A DNA stretch of 64,000 bases from Gigaspora rosea (GCA_003550325.1 QKWP01000001.1:508099-572098); one strand, 5' to 3'; shown: positions 11,396 through 25,280, counted from the first letter of the stretch. Notes: a model not told the origin generated them from the sequence alone. Program-made: numbers and translations.

Positions 11396-11802
11396 AATTA
11401 ATTATATAGAATAAATTTTTTCATAATACAAAATAAATTTATTTAAATAAAAGAATATATGTACTGATTAACTTGAGTTCAGATCAAAATAGCAAATTTA
11501 TTATATTAATTAATGTATCTAGAGGAAATATATATAAAATATTTGTTCTGAAAGTTTTAGTTCAGATTATCAAGAGTCTGGTATATAGAGAGCCAGATTA
11601 GAAAAATGCAACTGTAATACTACAAATAGCTATTAGTACAATATCTGATATTGTATTATTAATAATATAAATATATCTGAATTAATCAATTTTATTTTTG
11701 TAGAGCTCTAAATTATATTTTGTTTTTTTTTTAAAAAATTATATAAATTTTTGAAAACAAGTTATAGGCTGGTGCAAAAAAAAATTTACCTCTAATAGCT
11801 TT

Positions 11803-11988
11803 GATTAAATATTTTTTGTACAAATTAATTTTTAATTTTTTTAATTTAATATTATTATTAAGTTTTCAAATTAATAAAAATGAAATTGATTATTTGATTA
11901 AATATTTTTTGTACAAATTACTTTTAATTTTTTTTAATTTAATATTATTATTAAGTTATCAAATTAATAAAAATAAAATTGATTATTT
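11803..11988. repeat. Tandem duplication, 93-bp unit, two copies
   Basis: 11803-11895 and 11896-11988 are nearly identical AT-rich units starting GATTAAATATTTTTTGTAC. An open frame runs through both but is a by-product of composition and I do not call it a gene. Confidence 0.85.
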
Positions 11989-12361
11989 GATTAATTAAAT
12001 AAAAACATTTATTAATGTAACTTTTTTTACTATAGTAATTTATATATGGGGCATTACACATTAAAACAACCCTTTTTTTACATATAAATTATTTTGAGAT
12101 AATTGAGTTTAATCATTTGTTTTTATTTTCAGACTGATCCGGAATTAATTAAATTTCATAATTTTGATTGGTCAAATTTAGCAGATGACTATTAAGTAAT
12201 CTTGTGATATATTGGCCTTACCCAGCCTCATGTAATTTTTCTTTTACAATTATCTTGATTTTTTATTATGCAAATCGACTTTCATTTATAATTGAAAAAT
12301 ATTGATCATGTCAAAATTTATATAAATTTAATGAAAACTCAATTTTCAAAAAATTACAAAA

Positions 12362-13790
12362 AAGAGGGTGTGGCGACATAGAGAAGCTGTCTGGTTGTCA
12401 CCCCCAAGCGGCAGGTCTAAAGTTCAAATCCCACTGGAGACAAATTGAAAATAGACCTGTGTTACAGTAAAATTTGTTTATCGATCGGTCAGGTAGATTA
12501 CCTGTAACCTTGGTAAAAGCCAAGGGACCAAAACAATTGAAACCTGTTTGGCAAGTCCCAAGTGGAGAGGTAGCTGGACTTTCGACGGTACCAGGGAAAA
12601 GAATCTTAGCGATGACTGACTAGGAAACTGGATGGGCAAGAGCCCCTATGGCAAAAGGGGCCCACCAATCTGGCCGCTGGAGTCGTACCAAAGAAAAAGG
12701 TCATGTGTTATAGAAGCATGAACCAAGGAAAGGGAGACCTTAGGCAGTGTTGTCACTTGGACGTTTTTTGAACATTTTGGACAATTTTTCAAATTAAAAT
12801 TACTTAAAATTTTATTAAGATAATCTATTTTAATTTTTTTACCAATGAGTCCAGCATCTAAAAAAATATATAATTATATATTTTTTTAAATTACTTTATT
12901 GATTAGTTAAACATGGGACATAGGCTTGGACGATTTTGGACAATCTTGGACGTTGGACAAAAAACATAGTATGGACACATCCAAGTGACAACACTGACCT
13001 TAGGCACCTAAAGCCTGGCAGACCAATTCTTCTGGGCCAACTGGATTGGTAGTCTGGGATAACTAGGAAAAAGAATCCAAAGAGTGACTGACCGGGTACT
13101 GGGGTCTAGTGAACTTCGCAAGGGCAGACAGAACTAATCGGCCAATAAGAGGCAGAAACATGGAGGCATGTATGTATCAAAACCCAACAGAGCTCTGGGC
13201 GTACCCATATGGGAGTCTTTGGATACTAAGAGGATTTGGGACCACCAATACAGGTATATGCTAGTATAAGTGCATGCAGTGGTAATCAGGTTCTCCCTAG
13301 CCTCATGATGCCATCCAACTATATTCGTCACTGGAAGCATTTGTGAAAGCCCAGGTCCTTGCCACCATAGCGGGAAGTACAGTCATTCGCATATTTCCAA
13401 ATTCGGAATGCTAAATCCTGGGTCCTCAAATCGCAGGAAACTGCTTAGTTGTGGCAGCATGCAGGCTTGAGATACTTACCAAATGTGGTAGAGGCAGCTG
13501 CATGGCTTGAGATATGACCCCCGAGAAGTATACTAGTAAGGAATTTTCTGGGTAACCAGGTTTTAGATATACCAATTTGGAAGCATAAAGCGCCTATCTG
13601 GCAATACACACCAAATTGGAAGTGATGAATTAGGAAATGTGAGTAAAGTGGCGAACATGTGGATGCTGATTGTTGGTTAAAAAGGGATGTACAGGTCAAC
13701 TATATAAATAGAATTATGGAAGGCTCTGGTGGGTTTTAGCCATGGATAAAAGGTTTCACAGCCTGAAGTCCTAGTCTCAATACTTGTATA
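12362..13790 (+). mobile_element. tRNA-headed SINE-like retroelement
   Basis: The head resembles a tRNA: a degenerate A box near 12371-12383 (TGGCGACATAGAG) and a good B box AGTTCAAATCC at 12421-12431. The body is distinctly GC-richer than its surroundings, with repeated modules (AGGAAAAAGAATC-type phrases near 12595 and 13065; TGACTGAC near both). It resembles the other two tRNA-headed elements at 32.4 and 36.4 kb in layout. The 3' end is uncertain, and no target duplication was located. The open frames inside are not supported as genes. Confidence 0.6.
12745..12996. mobile_element. hAT MITE inside the SINE-like element
   Basis: Ends CAGTGTTGTCACTTGGACG and CATCCAAGTGACAACACTG are inverted. 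A perfect 8-bp target duplication ACCTTAGG lies at 12737-12744 and 12997-13004. 252 bp. Confidence 0.92.
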
Positions 13791-13925
13791 TAATATATAT
13801 GTATAAAAGGCACTGCCATATGTCAATTTGCTTAAGTATTAATAAAGTTTGGGCAGGAGCTATACCTTTAATATTAAAAAAAAAATTGCAAAAAAGGGCT
13901 GTTTTAATGTGTAATACCCATATAT

Positions 13926-16205
13926 GCATATATAATAAGGGCATACCATTTATTATGTGATTTTTTTTACTTAGTAACTACTCTATTCATGTATAGTGTG
14001 ATCACTTTATTCAATTTTGATTAATAAATAAAATATATAAACATAATCACTATCTCTAACCATGTATTTATAGTAAAAATCACATAATAAACAGTACTGT
14101 ATACCCCCAAAAAAACAAATTATATTGCTTTAAAGCTTAATTTCTTTTACTCTGCTATATTTAAAGTTATCTATAGTGCAATACAGATCTATTTTTTACC
14201 AAACTAAAAGACCTTGTACAAGCAATCTATACACACTTATCTTTTAACCTGCTCTAATATTTTTCGACCCTTACTTTCTGTACTTCACTATCAAAGAATT
14301 GATTTTTGTTCCACTAATTCATTTATTACAATCTTTCAATATACTGTACAAGCAAGCTTCTTAGATAATTATCAAAATTCTCCTTGAAATATCTAAAGAA
14401 ACCTATAAGCAAATATGGACATTATACTGCTCTACTTTTGCTCATTGGAAAAAGATCAACAATAATATACTTAAATACAACTCTACCAAATTACTAAATA
14501 AAGTTTAGATACATTCAAGAATAAAAAAAACAGTATGTTATAATCCATATTTAGTCAAAATTTGTAATTACATCTAAGATTTTATTATTAATAAAAATCA
14601 AAAATTTTTTGTGATAGTAATTATAGGTGATTTGTGACTATAATGAGGTTTTTCACTATATTTATGTTGCACAATATTAGATGCTTATATAGAGGTGTAA
14701 CTATATAGAATGTGACTATAGAAAGATCAGACTATATTACAACTCAAGTTTTATTGCTTGTATAAAAAACTATAGTTTTGACAATAGCATTTCTTATTTA
14801 ATCTGCAATTTTAACAGTTAATATAGTCTCAAATATTACCAAATTTAGATAATACAATTTAGTTCTTATTTAGAAGCTGTCTAAAGTGGGTACAATTTAT
14901 ATTTTTTATATTTAATTTTAGTATTAGAGTTATATTAGAGTTAGATTGTATTTTAGATAGTTATATATAAGTAAAATTGCCTTTTTGATATTTTATTAAT
15001 CTACCTAAAGTAGTTTAGACTACTATTTTTTGTATTTTTAAGTTTTTTATTTTTGTTTATTGTTTTGCTTTACTGGCAATCATCAAAATTCTATAATTTG
15101 ATTAGCTGCACTTATATGAATTTGTTATACTTAGATAACTTCTTATTTGGTAATCAAAAAGATTCTAGAATTTTCTAGTACATATACAAAAATTAAATAA
15201 TAATTAGCAAAGGTTTGAAATTTGACTATAGTTTCTTTATCTAAGGCCTTGTATATATAGTAAAAAGTTTTAAAAAGCATTCTTTTTTAATATAGTTAAA
15301 TATTTATTTATTGTATAGCAAATTGAATATGCATTGAATTATTTAGACTATATAAAATATAAATTGTGTAGTAATAGTATAAAAATCTATAAAATAAAAA
15401 ACAAATAAATACATAATAGTATTTTAGTGTATTGATAGTGTTATCCTATATCCACTTCTTCAAAGATATCAGATAACTAGAGTGATCTTAGACAGTGAAC
15501 ACTTTGTATAACCTCACTTTGTTACTGTGATATATCTAAGTCGGAAGGCGTTTTTAATAAAACTTAACAAAGAAGATTTAAGGCAATTTGCAATTACGAA
15601 AGAGGCTACAATTAGAAGTATATGAGGATATTAATAATTGTTTAATTTATGTAATAAATAAATGTATTTATTAGTGAAAGAGTATGAAGACTCGATGTTG
15701 AACTTGGGGTCTACATCGGCTGCTTTTATACATTTTGATTTTTCACAAATGTAACAGACTATATTTACTACATGTGTAATATATGCTATAACTACTATTA
15801 ATAAAATATATAGTATATGTAATAGAAATATAATATATGAAATAAATAATATATGTATAATAAATGAAATATATAGAATATATATGCTATAAATATGACA
15901 TCTGCTAGATCTGAAGATCTGACGACTTTCGCGCAGTAGATCGTCTAGCCAATCAAATTGCAGATCCTATATTGATTGTTAATTGGTTCCGATCTTATCA
16001 TCCAGTGATCGTATCAGGATGATCTATAGCTCATTAGAACCGTTTCGACGAGCTGATTCGAATGGTGGTAGTTTCATTCAATTTGGATCGGTGGATCAAA
16101 AGTTATGGTCACTTTTGTGTTTTTCTATAGGTCAACAATAGTGAGAGTTTTTTATAAGTTTTTAAAAAAATATTATTCTTTTATATTAATAATCTATATA
16201 ATAAG
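13926..16205. other. Non-coding AT-rich stretch
   Basis: No gene. At 14620-14740 a run with TATAATGAGG, GTGACTATAGAAAG and ATCAGACTATA looks like a decayed end of the pogo-like TIR family seen at 37656. At 15750-15900 there are ATATA-rich simple repeats. At 15900-16130 a GC-richer segment has several GATC-containing words but no frame. Confidence 0.45.
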
Positions 16206-16298
16206 ATAGAATGGTGTAGATAAACAGTGTGTAGATAAACGGTGTGTAGATAAATGGTATTGGTATGTGAGATAAACAATATGAGATAAACACTAAGG
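16206..16298. repeat. Minisatellite, GTGTAGATAAAC units
   Basis: About five tandem units of GGTGTGTAGATAAAC and degenerate forms. Confidence 0.7.
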
Positions 16299-17437
16299 AG
16301 CATATCTGCTAATTTGATTTTTAGGGGTCTTTTTTCAATAAATAGTTATACAAACTTTTGCCATTAAATGACGTGAAAATAACAAAATGAAACATTCAAT
16401 AAAAAAAGCTTTTTAACCTTTATATAAGATAGACAAGCAATAAATACTAAAAAAACAACTACACCAAGCCATAAAAGAAAGCACTATTATCAGTTGTTGA
16501 AGCGCTCATGTATATTTGGGTAGTGAATGATCGATTGTCATTTGAACAATCAGTTGTATAATGGATAAAGGTGAATCCAGAAGTAATTTTATAGGAAAAC
16601 AGCCTTTTTAACCTACTTTTAGCTAATAATAAAACATGTAGATATTGCAATATTCTACACTTAATTATGGCTTCAAAGTAAGTTTAAAAAACCGTTTTTG
16701 TAAAAACAAACCTTGTAATAAATTTTAATAAGTTTTTTTATTTTAATTCTATATAATTTCAAAATTAAAATAAAAAAATTTTTAGCAAATTTGATTAAAT
16801 AGTTGTCAAGATATTTTAGTTTAAAAATTAAAAAAATTTTACTAAAAATGATTTGTCCCTTTTCTACTAACTCACCCCCATATATTAAAAAATAAATTTT
16901 CTAAATCAATAAAAATTAACTAAAACTTTTTACTTTTGTAATAATACAATCATTTTTGCTAAAATATAGTATATTATATATACAAATAAATAAAATACTA
17001 TAAATATTTTGCTTTATATTCATAAAAATTTTACATTTGCTACTTATTTATAGATTAAATAGAATTTGAATATATTAAAGTAATAACTATTTAAAGTTAA
17101 TATATTTTAACTTTATATTTTAATAATACTTATATATATTATATATAAAATAATACTTAATTTCAGAGCAACACGATAGCTTATATGCTAGTTAATTCAA
17201 AAAGCACTATACTTACAATGTAATTTATATATTATTAGTTTGTTTTAAAAATTAATACTTGCAACAGATTTCAAATAAGTATTTTATTTTATTTTAGTTA
17301 TATATAATTATCATACAATTATATAAAATTAACAATGTTTTTAAAATTGCTACTTAGCAGATTTGAAAACCATTTATATTTCTATTTAAGTGCTCTTTTT
17401 TTACTTATAGCTACATCAAAAATTCAACTTTAAGCAA
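16299..17437. other. Non-coding AT-rich stretch
   Basis: No supported gene; the only short frames have no motif, splice or family support. Confidence 0.4.
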
Positions 17438-17439
17438 TA

Positions 17440-17691
17440 CTATATTTTTGTGTAATAACGTACATGTACGTTATTTTGAAATTGGCACTTTTTTATTTGA
17501 CTCAAAATAATGCACATGTGCATCCTGAAATAATGCACCCTTTTCTAAGAGTTTTATGATAAATATAAGTATATTGCACATGTCTATTAAAGATTGGTAA
17601 TATTGATCTGAAATATTGCACATGTGCATTCTGAATAACGCACAGGTGCTTGAAATAATGCACAGATATGCATTATTATACAAAAATACAG
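17440..17691. mobile_element. MITE, TA target, with TGCACATGTGCA palindromes
   Basis: Inverted 20-bp ends CT(A/G)TATTTTTGT(G/A)TAATAA, flanked by TA at 17438-17439 and 17692-17693. The interior carries repeated ATGCACATGTGCAT-like palindromes. 252 bp. Confidence 0.8.
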
Positions 17692-20210
17692 TATCTAAAT
17701 ATCTGATTGGCCAATATTCATATTCATTATTTAAAATTTTTTATTAAAAATTTTTAAAGATTTGATAGCAAATAATTTTTGATATAGTGGTCAATTTGGA
17801 TAAAACAACTACCAAAATATTCATTTTAATGAGATAATTCTAATGAGACCAAGGTTATTAAAATTCAATTACAAGTTCCTGTGATTATTAAGAATTTGTA
17901 TCACTTTACATGTTTAAGATTAATTAAATTTAAATATCTAACAGTCATAGAATATGTTTCCTTAAAATAGCTTTGAAATAAGTTTATAATAAAAATTATA
18001 ATAAAAACATATGAATTTACTATAAATTTGAGCTAAAACTTCTTCTCAGCTTAACTAATTAAAATTAAATTTTACAAACATATGGAAGAAAAGAAGAAAA
18101 ATTTGAGCTTAAAAACTGTATCAAAAGTTTGTTAATTTTGCACTTTTTCAAAATGTAACTTTAGCAAAAACAAAAATTTACTAATTTTAAATTAGCATTT
18201 ATGTGTAAAATCATGCTCTGAACAACTTTACTTAGGCGACCAAAGTATATTACCTTGTAAGAAAAATGAGTTATTTATATACTAAAGTTAATAAGTTTTG
18301 GTTTGTAATATAAAGCCCTTTTTTTATCAAAATAGTCTGCTTTGGGCCTCTAAGTAAACTTGTTCAGGAGTTATTTTTACTTAGCTTGAGGTCAAAACGC
18401 ATTTTCTTGGACCCTTTACAGGTGAAAAATGGGTTAAAGTTAGAGAAAAAAGTTTTTCTATAAAATTTAATAGTAATTTTTATATATTTTATATAGTAAA
18501 AAAATATAATTGCTTGACTTTATTGACTAATTTTTTAACAACTAGTGATCCAATTTTGCCAAATTTTAACCATATTTTCATTATATACACTAATACACTT
18601 GCATAACACAAGCTTATAAAACCTCATACTTTTTGCAAAAATGTTTAAAATAGATTTTTTCTAAAAAAAAAAACTTTTTTTTTATTCAATTCAAAAAAAA
18701 TGTATATAATGAATTGTTAAAATAAAATTATATTATAATAATAAAAACTATATAAAAAGATAAATTATAACCTACTTTATTTTATATAAAAAAATTAGAA
18801 ATAGTTAATTAAAATTTATGAAGCTAATTAAGTACAAAAATTAAATACATTTTTGAGGTACGAACCTTTTCGCACCGGACCATAATTAACTATTAAAAAA
18901 AAGAACCAAAAAAATTTATTATAAATAAGTCCTCACATTTCATAAGATGCTATTTCGTCCATATCTGTAATATTTATAGCTGAATTATCAGAATGTTTGA
19001 GAAGAAACATTTCTTAACAACATTTTGTATAATTTTAGTTTGCTTTCTTCACTTGTGTTACAAGGCATGCGCAATGTCAATTAATTGTGTTGTCACATGC
19101 TCTGTGTTCCTGGAATTTACCCTAGTCGTCACTAAAAAAATTTACCCTTCTTTCAATTATTTTAGCAAGCAAATTTGCCTGTTAAACCCTGACGGTTTAA
19201 GGGATAATAAAGATTTTTATTTTTGCCATATTATTTTAGTTGGCAAATTTGTCCGTTAAAACCGGACGGTTTAAGAGTAGACAAAATTTTAATAGTTTAT
19301 AATTCTAAATAGAGTTGGGATCCGAATATCCACGGTTAAAAAATGAAGATTAAAGCAAATATTCGTCTACACAGCATTCATAAATAGCCGATGATTAGAT
19401 TATATGAAATATGTAAATTTAAGTTTCACAAAATTCTTGAATGGTCGTGAATATTTGTACAAAAATCGATGCTTTTAATTTTGCCTATAAATGTTGTGCA
19501 TCACATTAAAGTTTGCGACAGATCAGAATTTAAATGTGGAGTGCCTGGGTATTAAAGAATTATAATGATTCTTAATCTGACGCAGATTTAATTTTTCACA
19601 AATACACAGTTATTTCGTCATATTGAAGATTAATTAAAATCTCGATATGGTGAAATTAGATCAGTCATTTATGTAAAACTCTCCAATGTTGTATAGTGAG
19701 TTTACTAATAAAGCTCTCGATATGGTGAATTTTTAATTAATGTAACCGATTACTATAACGAGGGCAACAGCGGAATGTAATGAAAAATTTTTGTACTGCA
19801 TCAGACATTAATAATTTTTATTCTACTCTATCATTGAAGACTATAAAGTTAATAAAGAAATCAAATGAATAATTAACTGGAATCATCAAATAGAGAATGT
19901 AAAATATTTATATAATATAAAAAATATATATATATATATATAAAAGGCATCCTTAAAATGTAGATTTATAATTACTCTCTTCTCAGTAAAAGAATAATTT
20001 TTTCTTCCAACTTTTCAGTTAATGTGACAAAAACAGCTACACATGTAAGATAAACTTTTGTCCATAATGAATCAGGAGCAGTAATTGTACAAAATAAAAA
20101 GTATGAACATATTCCAATTACTTTTACTGTTAAAATAAATACAGTATATATAAATTAATAAATAAAAAATATATAATTCAAATAGATTATCAAATAGACT
20201 ATTAAATAGA
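17692..20210. other. Non-coding AT-rich stretch with small repeats
   Basis: No gene. 18219-18253 pairs with 18340-18375 as an inverted repeat (GAACAACTTTACTTAGGCG against a near match). A 45-bp module, TTATTTTAG..CAAATTTG..CGGTTTAAG, occurs at about 19158-19203 and again at 19230-19275. A TA dinucleotide run is at 19925-19942. Confidence 0.45.
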
Positions 20211-21065
20211 CTAATTTAACATACCCATGATCCTTCTATTTTTAATTCTATCATGAAATCCTACAACATAATTCATGTATTTTCCATATTCAGGCGTTTT
20301 ACATTGTAAAGATTTATCAGGATGTATTTCATGTTCTAATTTTGTGACACGTTCTTCTAAATCTTTTAATTCTGTTATTTCATCAATGTCAAATATTGCA
20401 GCACAAATTACTTCAATTATTGTAAATAATATGAAAATAAGAGAGGGAAGCAAAATAATTAAAAAAGATAAACGATAAATATAATTATGAAAATCAGCCA
20501 CAATAAAAAAGATCATGTTTGCAATAAATAAAGAAACATATATGGTGAATTGAATCAAAAAAGAATGATACATATGGCTCAATTGGCTCCTTTTCAAATT
20601 CTCCAATTTCTCCTGTAACTGTGGATCTTTTTGTTCCTCCTGTTTAATATTTTGCCCAATGTTTGAATCATTAAAATAATGTAAATATGTAATTGTAACT
20701 ATTGCACGGTACATGAAATAAATATAACTAGGAATACTAAATAATGTAAAAACAGAGTATGCAATAAGATATTGAATAAAAAAAAAGTCATTTGTCTTTT
20801 GATATGCTTTTATAATAAACAAATAAGAAATTGCACATACAAAAAGTTGCAACATAAAATTTAAAAATGTAGCTGCAATTCCTAAGGGAATTTTTTCGGC
20901 TATCAAAAAAAGAATGATAACAAACATTAAATCAAAAACGCTTTCAACCTCTTCTATGCTTGGATTTGCTCCTGGATTATTGGATTCATAAATAGTAATA
21001 TTTTCTGAACCAACCAACATAAAATTAACGAACAACATTATTAATATAATCATAAGTTTCGCCAT
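20211..21065 (-). CDS. Predicted multi-pass membrane protein with signal peptide, function unknown
   Basis: A single uninterrupted 284-residue frame from an ATG at 21065, long for this AT-rich window. Residues 1-20 look like a cleavable signal peptide (a hydrophobic run ending in GS), followed by a short extracytosolic stretch with an N-glycosylation-type NIT. Hydrophobic segments follow at about 43-62, 66-90, 95-120, 168-190 and 197-222. A hydrophilic, charged loop lies between the third and fourth (about 128-160, lysine, glutamine and glutamate rich). The C-terminal 60 residues are hydrophilic, with a likely short coiled coil around the ELKDLEERVTKLEHEI stretch. I recognise no family or catalytic motif. 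No intron is needed. It stands alone between repeat-rich regions. It could be a lineage-specific transporter-like or sensor protein; that is not shown. Confidence 0.65.
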   Translation of the reverse strand: MAKLMIILIMLFVNFMLVGSENITIYESNNPGANPSIEEVESVFDLMFVIILFLIAEKIPLGIAATFLNFMLQLFVCAISYLFIIKAYQKTNDFFFIQYLIAYSVFTLFSIPSYIYFMYRAIVTITYLHYFNDSNIGQNIKQEEQKDPQLQEKLENLKRSQLSHMYHSFLIQFTIYVSLFIANMIFFIVADFHNYIYRLSFLIILLPSLIFILFTIIEVICAAIFDIDEITELKDLEERVTKLEHEIHPDKSLQCKTPEYGKYMNYVVGFHDRIKNRRIMGMLN

Positions 21066-21689
21066 TTTTTTGATTGCGACTAAAAAAATGAGACGTATTT
21101 TTTTTTTTTATATGTTGCGCGCCGGATATCTTTTGGCATCAGATGGCGTACATGTAATTATAGCAAACCAAAAACTATGACCTTAGTTTAGACGTCATCT
21201 TATGCAGGATGACATTCAGAAATGTGTACCAAGTTGGCGCACCATTGTTGAAGTTTAATTGAGAAAAGCTTAAATTTCCATAATAATTATAATAAGTGTT
21301 TCCTAACTTTAAAATAGTTAATTATTGAAGTCAAGTTTTCCATTTTAACCAAATTCTTTTTGCACAAAAATCATGTTCAACTTCTTTGTACAACAAATAA
21401 AAATTAATGTGGGCGTAAAAAAAAAAAAAAACAAACAAACAAACATATAAGGAAATATATAATTTATACGTAAAACAATTTTTTAATCGATTATTGTTAA
21501 TATAAATCCTTAATTATTTCTATATTGCGCTAATACTGCTTAGTCACTGTGGCGCACCAACATGATGCACATTTCAGATGCGCAAGGATGCTATAAAATA
21601 CTCTAAAAATACTCTAAAATAACACGTACGTACGTACTTACGTCATAGGAAGACATTCATATTATTGGTTAATTTTTATCGAACTACTC
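21066..21689. promoter_or_regulatory. Upstream region of the membrane-protein gene
   Basis: Non-coding. Contains a T-tract directly before the gene, GGCGCACCA words at about 21234 and 21552, and a CGTACGTACGTAC run near 21626. No promoter element can be assigned with confidence. Confidence 0.3.
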
Positions 21690-22210
21690 TAGTGTTTCGA
21701 TCCGTAATCCGCTAATCCGAATAGATCCGATAATTCGGATTGAATACGGATATTCGTATCCGTTAATTTTAACAGGATTGATCCATAATATTTACGGATT
21801 AAGGATAAGGATTATCCGGATCATAATCCTAAATATCTTTTATGCGATTGTCAATTGAGCAGCAACCGATGATAAATATATTACACCCTTCGGTAAATGT
21901 GAATGTAATGATTATTTATTAATCGAAGTATATTTTTATGTTAATTTATTAAATTCGAAAGGCATTTCATTTTGTTAGATATTTGAAATAAACTATTCAA
22001 ATTTGGTATATTCCAAATAAAATAGCTTCATATTAGCATTTGTAGGCAATTTCATAAATGTACTGAGTAAGGTGGTGGCACTTTGTGCTATCCATCATTC
22101 TAGTATATAGAATCCGGATTCAATAATTAAGATTTATCCAGGTTCGGATTATCATTCGATACACAAAGTAGATCCAAATTTAATATTTAATCCGGATGGC
22201 TCTACAAGGA
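21690..22210. repeat. Degenerate GGATCC/ATCCGGAT-rich element
   Basis: Starts TAGTGTTTCGATCCG and contains many CGGAT/ATCCG words, especially at both ends. This resembles the hAT-like element at 32935-34489, which begins TAGTGTTCGGATC. No target duplication was found. Confidence 0.45.
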
Positions 22211-23427
22211 TCGGAGTTTTTACGATCATTAAGATCACGTGAAGAAATCTGTCCGTCCGTTGTTGATCGAAAATTTTTTATTTCCGATGGGGTTCGATTT
22301 CTGATCACGGGAATCGATGACTACATTTGATGATCGGTCGGTTACCCACGCCGATTACATTTTTCTTCTCATGTTATTACTTCATTTCCTTCCCATTACT
22401 ACATTCTACGTAGTAAATTACCATTACCACATTCTTTAAATATTCGGAGCTCTTACCTCATTCTGGATAATCGGGTAATTATGGTGAGAATATAAAAAGA
22501 TCGTTAGTTTACTTTATTTTTTCCTTTAAGCATTTCTCTTTAATTTTCCTTAGATAGTTTCCTTACGCACATGTATATAAATCGCTCTCCCAAATAAATC
22601 TAATAAATCGCTCTCCCAAAAATATTTAATAAAAGTACATTCGTTTATAAAATCTTAACCTTAATGATTGTGGCCCAGTAGCTAAATTGGCATACGAGTT
22701 TTGGAAGTCTCTCCCTTGGCCACAACACCGTCCACTTCCATGATTTGATTAGCCCAGATCAAAAACTTTATTAAGTCAATTTTTATTCATAGAAATTTCT
22801 AGGTACAACTCATAAGGGGTTTATGTTCTATTAACTATTCATATATACATTTATTTTATTTTCAAGTTTTACGCTCTGGACTTACCCAACTTTATAATAA
22901 TTAATGATCATAGTTCTCTAATCAATTATAGAACAATGTTATGTAAATATAAAATTAATTTACTGTATAGATTGAAAATATAAAATAAATTTTGTATATA
23001 AATTAAATCATTAGGCGGCAAATATTAAAAAATTTTACAATAAGCTTTTATATTCATATATGTACAGTACATTAAACTTTTTTTTTTATTATACAAGTTG
23101 AAACATCTAGCACGATTATATAAAGTAAGCATTTTTTAAAAATATTATTATGGTTTATAACAAAGGTATTTATTTGTTTAATTAATAATTGAATTTCAAC
23201 TTATATATTAAGAGTTATTATCGACATTGTTATTTATAACAAGAGTTTTGATGTCACGAAATGTAATTTTTGGATTAATTATATAAGTTATGATATTTAT
23301 CGTTAGCTTTAATTAAATCTAATACCTTTTTATGAGTCCTAGTCTTAAATCATTTGGCCTTAGCTTTAAGTCAAATTGGTTCAAGTTCATTTTTTATAAC
23401 AACCTGATTATTAGAGTTCATAATTTA
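22211..23427. other. Non-coding stretch with a small tandem duplication
   Basis: AAATCGCTCTCCCAAA occurs twice about 30 bp apart near 22580-22620. 22664-22735 resembles part of a tRNA but lacks a B box. Otherwise AT-rich with no gene. Confidence 0.4.
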
Positions 23428-24233
<806 letters not shown>

Positions 24234-24236
24234 TTA

Positions 24237-24982
24237 GGGTGTTCTCAAGCGTCTTAATCAATGGGTAAAATGTGTGGGAAATAAATTTTATTTAGCGGAA
24301 AATAGTCAAGCGGGTTAATCATTTAAGATGAATATGCGTAGTTTGATAAAGTTTATTATGTAAACAAGATATTTTTATTAGTAAAAATATTGAAGATATT
24401 TTCATTAGTAAAAATATTGAAATGAGTTTGTCATTTAAATCAACAACCTTTTTACAATAAACACCTTTTTTTATACCTGATTTGAAAAATTCTACAATAA
24501 ATTGAGTTATCAAAGAGACCGCACAAAAGTATCATTTCCATGGATCATTATATTCAACAAAGAAATAGTATTTTACTTCTTGCACTAAATCTTTTTATGA
24601 ACAGTAAAAAAAAAAAATCATGAAGCTCAAAAAACAATAGTTGATACTTATCATCTCTTAGCTTTTACCAATATGGCAACAAATTCAACTATTCTCGTCA
24701 ATAACCTCTTCATTCAATACAACAAACCAACACCAACGAAGACCTGAAACTAGTAACATATAATAATTGTTAAGCCAGCAAACGGAACAACAAGGACTGC
24801 TGAAGTTGATGCTTCGCCAGAATATTTTCGAAGATCCGTAGCATTTGTTTCTTGTTTAATAGTCGTTTTTATTTTATTTTTATTTTTTATTTTATTTTTC
24901 GACAATGATATTTGGCAAATAATAGTAATTGAACACTATTACGATCACTAATTAATCACATTGAAGATGATGCTTGAGAAAA
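24237..24982. mobile_element. Inverted-repeat element B, sharing a TTA with element A
   Basis: Starts GGGTGTTCTCAAG immediately after the TTA that closes element A and ends GCTTGAGAAAA before TTA at 24983-24985. Contains a small duplicated ATTAGTAAAAATATTGAA block at about 24377-24420. No gene. Confidence 0.55.
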
Positions 24983-25280
24983 TTACATATTTGAATTCTC
25001 AATAAAAATTTTGTGTAAGATAATTATCGTTGAGCTCCATTGCAGAATACTTTATATTATAATTCATAATTTTATATATCGAAATAATCTAAGTGTGACG
25101 TATAATAACCCATGCCGAGCTGATAATTATGTAATCTATGGCCAATTTAATCATATATTTATTGTTTTCATGTATAATTCTACAGAATTTATTCATGGAC
25201 ACATGACAAGAACACTAGCTGAACTTATGATCAAGTTTGAGTTTCCGATATACTAATTAATCAAATCTCACATTTATATA

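Larger units (their letters stand above)
12042..13925. mobile_element. TIR-bounded composite block, 1.9 kb
   Basis: ATTACACATTAAAACA(A/G)CCC occurs inward-facing near 12053 and, inverted, at about 13896-13915. The match extends outward to TATATGGG on both sides, giving a 28-30 bp inverted repeat with probable TA target. The block holds a GC-richer tRNA-headed retroelement (12362-13790) and a hAT MITE (12745-12996). No transposase is present. It is either a non-autonomous Tc1/mariner-like element that was invaded or a MITE split by later insertions. Confidence 0.7.

Noticed and set aside
11801..11998. 65-residue open frame
   Set aside because: It is the translation of a 93-bp AT-rich tandem duplication and has no other support.
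12371..12431. Stand-alone tRNA gene
   Set aside because: Good B box but weak A box and no closing acceptor stem; better explained as the head of a SINE-like element.
13134..13699. Two minus-strand open frames of 68 and 84 residues
   Set aside because: They lie inside the GC-richer SINE-like element; no motif, no splice context.
17440..17691. CRISPR-like array from repeated TGCACATGTGCA words
   Set aside because: Unequal spacing, palindromic words inside a TIR-bounded MITE, eukaryotic context.
18993..19259. 88-residue open frame with a hydrophobic start
   Set aside because: Runs through a duplicated 45-bp non-coding module and has no homology I can recognise.
22664..22735. Possible tRNA gene: TTGTGGCC and GGCCACAA could pair and GTAGCTAAATTGG resembles an A box
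   Set aside because: No B box (GGTTCRANTCC) and no T-arm; the stem-bounded part is too short for a normal nuclear tRNA.
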